Shown here: positions 5,648 through 7,407 of the stretch, in pieces
How the letters are laid out: each line of letters begins with the position of its first letter
How positions within the stretch are numbered: position 1 is the stretch's first letter
From: Dehalococcoidia bacterium UBA2777
GTDB lineage: Bacteria; Chloroflexota; Dehalococcoidia; UBA2247; UBA2777
Reading direction: 5' to 3'
DNA length: 7,407 bases
NCBI GenBank assembly: GCA_002352365.1
Contig: DEIJ01000024.1
Coordinates: 1 to 7,407, forward strand
Notes under the pieces: model-generated
Databases searched by the model: none
What the model was told of the DNA's origin: nothing
What the model saw: the letters and a program-made list of their open reading frames with translations, nothing else
Translations under genes and position numbers: made by a program

Positions 5648-6742
5648 TTATTGATATTTCGCCTCTATCTCCTTTATTTTTCCTTCCATTGCCATGGGAG
5701 ATAGGACAGGCTCAAAGGGAGGAGGGGAACGCAATTCTACTTCAATATCTCTTGCCCTGATACGTTCTATGCTTGGGAAGAGGAGGATGATGATCAAAAG
5801 TGCAATAAGGAACACATACAGCGTCCAGTTTACCTGGAGAGAAGGAAACCACCCAGGAATAAATGGGTGAAGCAATAACAATGCAAAAATAAACAGTGAG
5901 ACCATGAAAAATCCGATCCTCTTGGGCCAGCGATATAAAGGTGCGTTTAACCACCAGCGCCACCAGGGTGGTCTGATTTGATAGTTCCAGATATTGCCCA
6001 GCAATTCACGCGCAGATGCCTCAATTGGAGATTTTGATTTCAACTTGGTACACTCTTCAAGTTTTTCTTTTGCTGCAAAGATATCCTTGCTCTTGAGGTA
6101 GAAGCAGCCCAAAAAATACAGGGCGTGCGGCCTTATCTGTTTGCGCCGTTTTTGCTCTTTTGACAGGGTATCTGCCCTTTCCAGGTTTCTTATGATTGCG
6201 ACTACCTCTTCCTGGAATCTTTTGCCTCCTGACTCCAGAGAAAATTCTGCCTTAAGATAGTTAGCGTAAGCATCCCAAAGGAGAAGCAACGGATTGCCTG
6301 CATCCAAAGAAATTGCCTTTACAAAGAGTTCGCTTGCAGCCTCGTAGTCCTTCTCTTCGATCTTAATTCTAGCCTTTAGACTCAGCGCAGGTGCAAGACT
6401 CTTATCTCTGTTCTTATCTCTGTCAAGTGCCTGTTCAACCCTTTGAGAAGCATCCTTAAGATTTCCCAGATCGAAAAAAACCTCTGCTAGATTGCTGTAT
6501 GTCAGAGCGTCTTGTGGCTTGATCTCTATCGCTTTGTCATAGGCCTTTATGGCGTCTTCATATTTCTCAAGCTCGCCAAGCACAACAGCTTTCCCAAACC
6601 ATGCTCTGTCATTTTGTGGGTTTATCTCGATGGCCTTCTCAAGAGCCTTTATGGCCTCTTCATGTCTCCCAAGCTTGCTAAGCACAACACCTTTGTTATT
6701 CCATTCTGTTTCGCTCATGCCATTTTCCCCGGGCTCTCTCAC
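5648..6742 (-). CDS. TPR-repeat protein with two C-terminal membrane segments
   Basis: 364 residues if started at GTG (6742) or 356 from the ATG at 6718; the TPR homology begins just after the latter. Clear TPR units lie at about 10-43 and 44-77, with degenerate ones at about 78-111, 117-150 and 205-238. They end in the usual AIEINPQ/AIEIKPQ signatures. After a tryptophan-rich basic stretch (PPWWRWW, 258-264) come two hydrophobic helices (about 276-296 and 306-324) joined by a short PG/PS loop, then a 40-residue polar tail. Both termini are probably cytoplasmic, so the TPR domain would be a membrane-tethered scaffold for protein contacts. The GTG overlaps a possible small upstream frame as GTGA, which favours it if that frame is real. 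No enzymatic domain is seen and the partner is unknown. Confidence 0.85.
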   Translation of the reverse strand: MREPGENGMSETEWNNKGVVLSKLGRHEEAIKALEKAIEINPQNDRAWFGKAVVLGELEKYEDAIKAYDKAIEIKPQDALTYSNLAEVFFDLGNLKDASQRVEQALDRDKNRDKSLAPALSLKARIKIEEKDYEAASELFVKAISLDAGNPLLLLWDAYANYLKAEFSLESGGKRFQEEVVAIIRNLERADTLSKEQKRRKQIRPHALYFLGCFYLKSKDIFAAKEKLEECTKLKSKSPIEASARELLGNIWNYQIRPPWWRWWLNAPLYRWPKRIGFFMVSLFIFALLLLHPFIPGWFPSLQVNWTLYVFLIALLIIILLFPSIERIRARDIEVELRSPPPFEPVLSPMAMEGKIKEIEAKYQ

Positions 6743-6866
6743 TTTGCAGTCAGCCTTTCCATAAGATCAGCCCTTTCTCTTTTAGGCAGGGCATTTCATA
6801 TAACTCACCCGTATGCGCATTGCGGACATCCTTCCCATTTGCGTGTGTATTCGCACTAGTGGGCAT
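6739..6866 (-). pseudogene. Possible small gene upstream of the TPR gene, with a one-base frameshift
   Basis: An ATG at 6866-6864 is preceded by AGAGG (6874-6878) at a good distance. It opens a frame reading MPTSANTHANGKDVR and on through HTGELYEMPC; as it stands it ends at 6750 after 38 residues. Inserting one base near 6785 (TGCCT to TGCCCT) moves it into a frame that continues PKRERADLMERLTAK and stops at 6739-6741. That stop overlaps the GTG of the TPR gene as GTGA. The ribosome-binding site and the coupled end after correction argue for a real small gene broken by a deletion or a sequencing error. I do not recognise the protein; chance is possible at this length. Confidence 0.3.
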
Positions 6867-6964
6867 ATACGTGCCTCTGGGTGAAGCAGACTCACAAGTC
6901 ACCTTGGCAAGACCCTATCTCCAGTTCTTGCTTACCCCCCTCTTTTCCATGCCTGGTCTCGTTT

Positions 6965-7386
6965 TTACGCCATCTTGCTCAGTTCAGCTTTAGCCAGAAG
7001 TGCTGCTCCCAGAGCCCCCATTGTTTGCGGACTCTCAGGAATTATGATCTCCATCCCAATGTCTTTTTCTAAAAACTTCCACACCCCTATATTCTTTGCT
7101 ACCCCGCCAGTGAAAATCACCTCTTTCTTAAAGCCGACAGTTCTTGCTATAACCGCCACCCTTGAGGTACAAGAGCCGACTACCCCGGCGACTAACATCG
7201 GCTCATGCTCTCCTCCCCGAATAAGACCCACTGGCACTGGCATCGCCCCGCAAGCATACACTAGCTCCTCCGGCATATATAGCCACCAGGGGTATAACCA
7301 ACCACCTTGCGTCCCTCATCCTTCACCTTCCTCAACTCGACCATCCTGGCTCTTAAGTGTTCAGACAATTTCTCCATCGCTTCCAT
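6965..7386 (-). pseudogene. Fused remnant: 2-hydroxyacyl-CoA dehydratase D-component N-terminus joined to activator ATPase C-terminus
   Basis: The frame begins at ATG 7386 with MEAMEKLSEHLRARM and reaches VVGYTPGGY. It then shifts at a TATATA tract and stops at 7261. From 7276 the next frame continues MPEELVYACGAMPV and LIRGGEHEP. GYTPGGY-MPEELVYA-GA-PV is the N-terminal pattern of HgdB/BcrB/BcrC-type dehydratase or benzoyl-CoA reductase subunits. After about residue 31 of that frame (near 7186-7160) the match changes to the C-terminus of the BadF/BcrA/HgdC activator family: SRVAVIARTVG, TGGVAKN (56-62, nucleotide-binding motif) and PQTMGALGAALLA. The Cys ligands of the dehydratase and the N-terminal half of the activator are absent, so neither activity is possible. 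Such genes are often adjacent in the order dehydratase then activator, so one internal deletion would give this fusion. The break is clear; the exact substrate of the ancestor is not. Confidence 0.8.
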
Positions 7387-7394
7387 TTAAGTGA

Positions 7395-7403
7395 TCCTCC
7401 TTT
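7395..7403 (-). promoter_or_regulatory. Strong Shine-Dalgarno site of the dehydratase remnant
   Basis: The minus strand reads AAAGGAGGA and then a nine-base gap to the ATG at 7386. It is the best ribosome-binding site in the window, and it shows that the true start of the dehydratase gene is retained although the gene is broken. Confidence 0.75.
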
Positions 7404-7407
7404 CAAT

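Noticed and set aside
6975..7394. Plus-strand open frame of 139 codons over the dehydratase remnant
   Set aside because: The opposite strand carries recognisable family motifs (MPEELVYA, TGGVAKN). The plus-strand product is low-complexity Ser/Pro-rich shadow sequence.
1..7407. CRISPR array, tRNA or rRNA
   Set aside because: No regularly spaced direct repeats, cloverleaf with a TTCNA arm, or rRNA-like conserved blocks were seen on either strand by eye.

Overview
The window looks like accessory chromosomal DNA from a strictly anaerobic prokaryote of moderate GC content. The clues are a peptide/solute ABC importer, a TPR protein with two C-terminal membrane segments, and the ruin of a 2-hydroxyacyl-CoA dehydratase / benzoyl-CoA reductase-type gene pair. 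An anaerobic archaeon (methanogen or ANME type) or a Dehalococcoidia-like bacterium would both fit, and the sequence alone does not decide between them. Recognisable Shine-Dalgarno sites precede several genes.

Left part (1-1905, + strand): the end of an Opp/Dpp operon. The last eight codons (stop included) of an upstream gene, probably the DppC/OppC permease, overlap the start of oppD by ATGA. oppD in turn overlaps oppF by 14 bases. OppD and OppF are both complete and carry all the ABC ATPase motifs plus the cysteine-bearing C-terminal domain of the family.

Middle (1906-5522): a gene-poor stretch of about 500 bp holds several small hairpins and a possible transposase scrap. It is followed by what looks like a mobile module on the minus strand: a 66-residue helical protein coupled by ATGA to an 822-residue SMC/Rad50-like ATPase with an internal CxxC and a C-terminal zinc ribbon. 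The module is closely bracketed by 20-bp inverted repeats (17/20 identical). These are the inner ends of two related imperfect palindromes of about 85-95 bp. Read on the minus strand the order is DUF5615 fragment, palindrome B, small gene, ATPase, palindrome A. That is the gene-attC-gene-attC pattern of an integron cassette array without a visible integrase, although the core sites are not canonical. The two-gene ATPase module is the best candidate for an undescribed system; a defence or DNA-maintenance role is inference only.

The DUF5615 (PIN-like toxin family) fragment has lost its N-terminus at the point where a 67-bp REP-like inverted repeat sits.

Right part (5523-7407, minus strand): a TPR/membrane protein of unknown role, a possible small upstream gene with a one-base frameshift, and a pseudogene. 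The pseudogene fuses the first ~60 residues of a dehydratase D-component (HgdB/BcrB/BcrC type) to the last ~70 residues of its activator ATPase (HgdC/BadF type), with an additional frameshift at a TATATA tract. Together, the truncated DUF5615 gene, the fused pseudogene and the palindromes mark the region from about 1.9 kb to the window end as a zone of rearrangement and decay.
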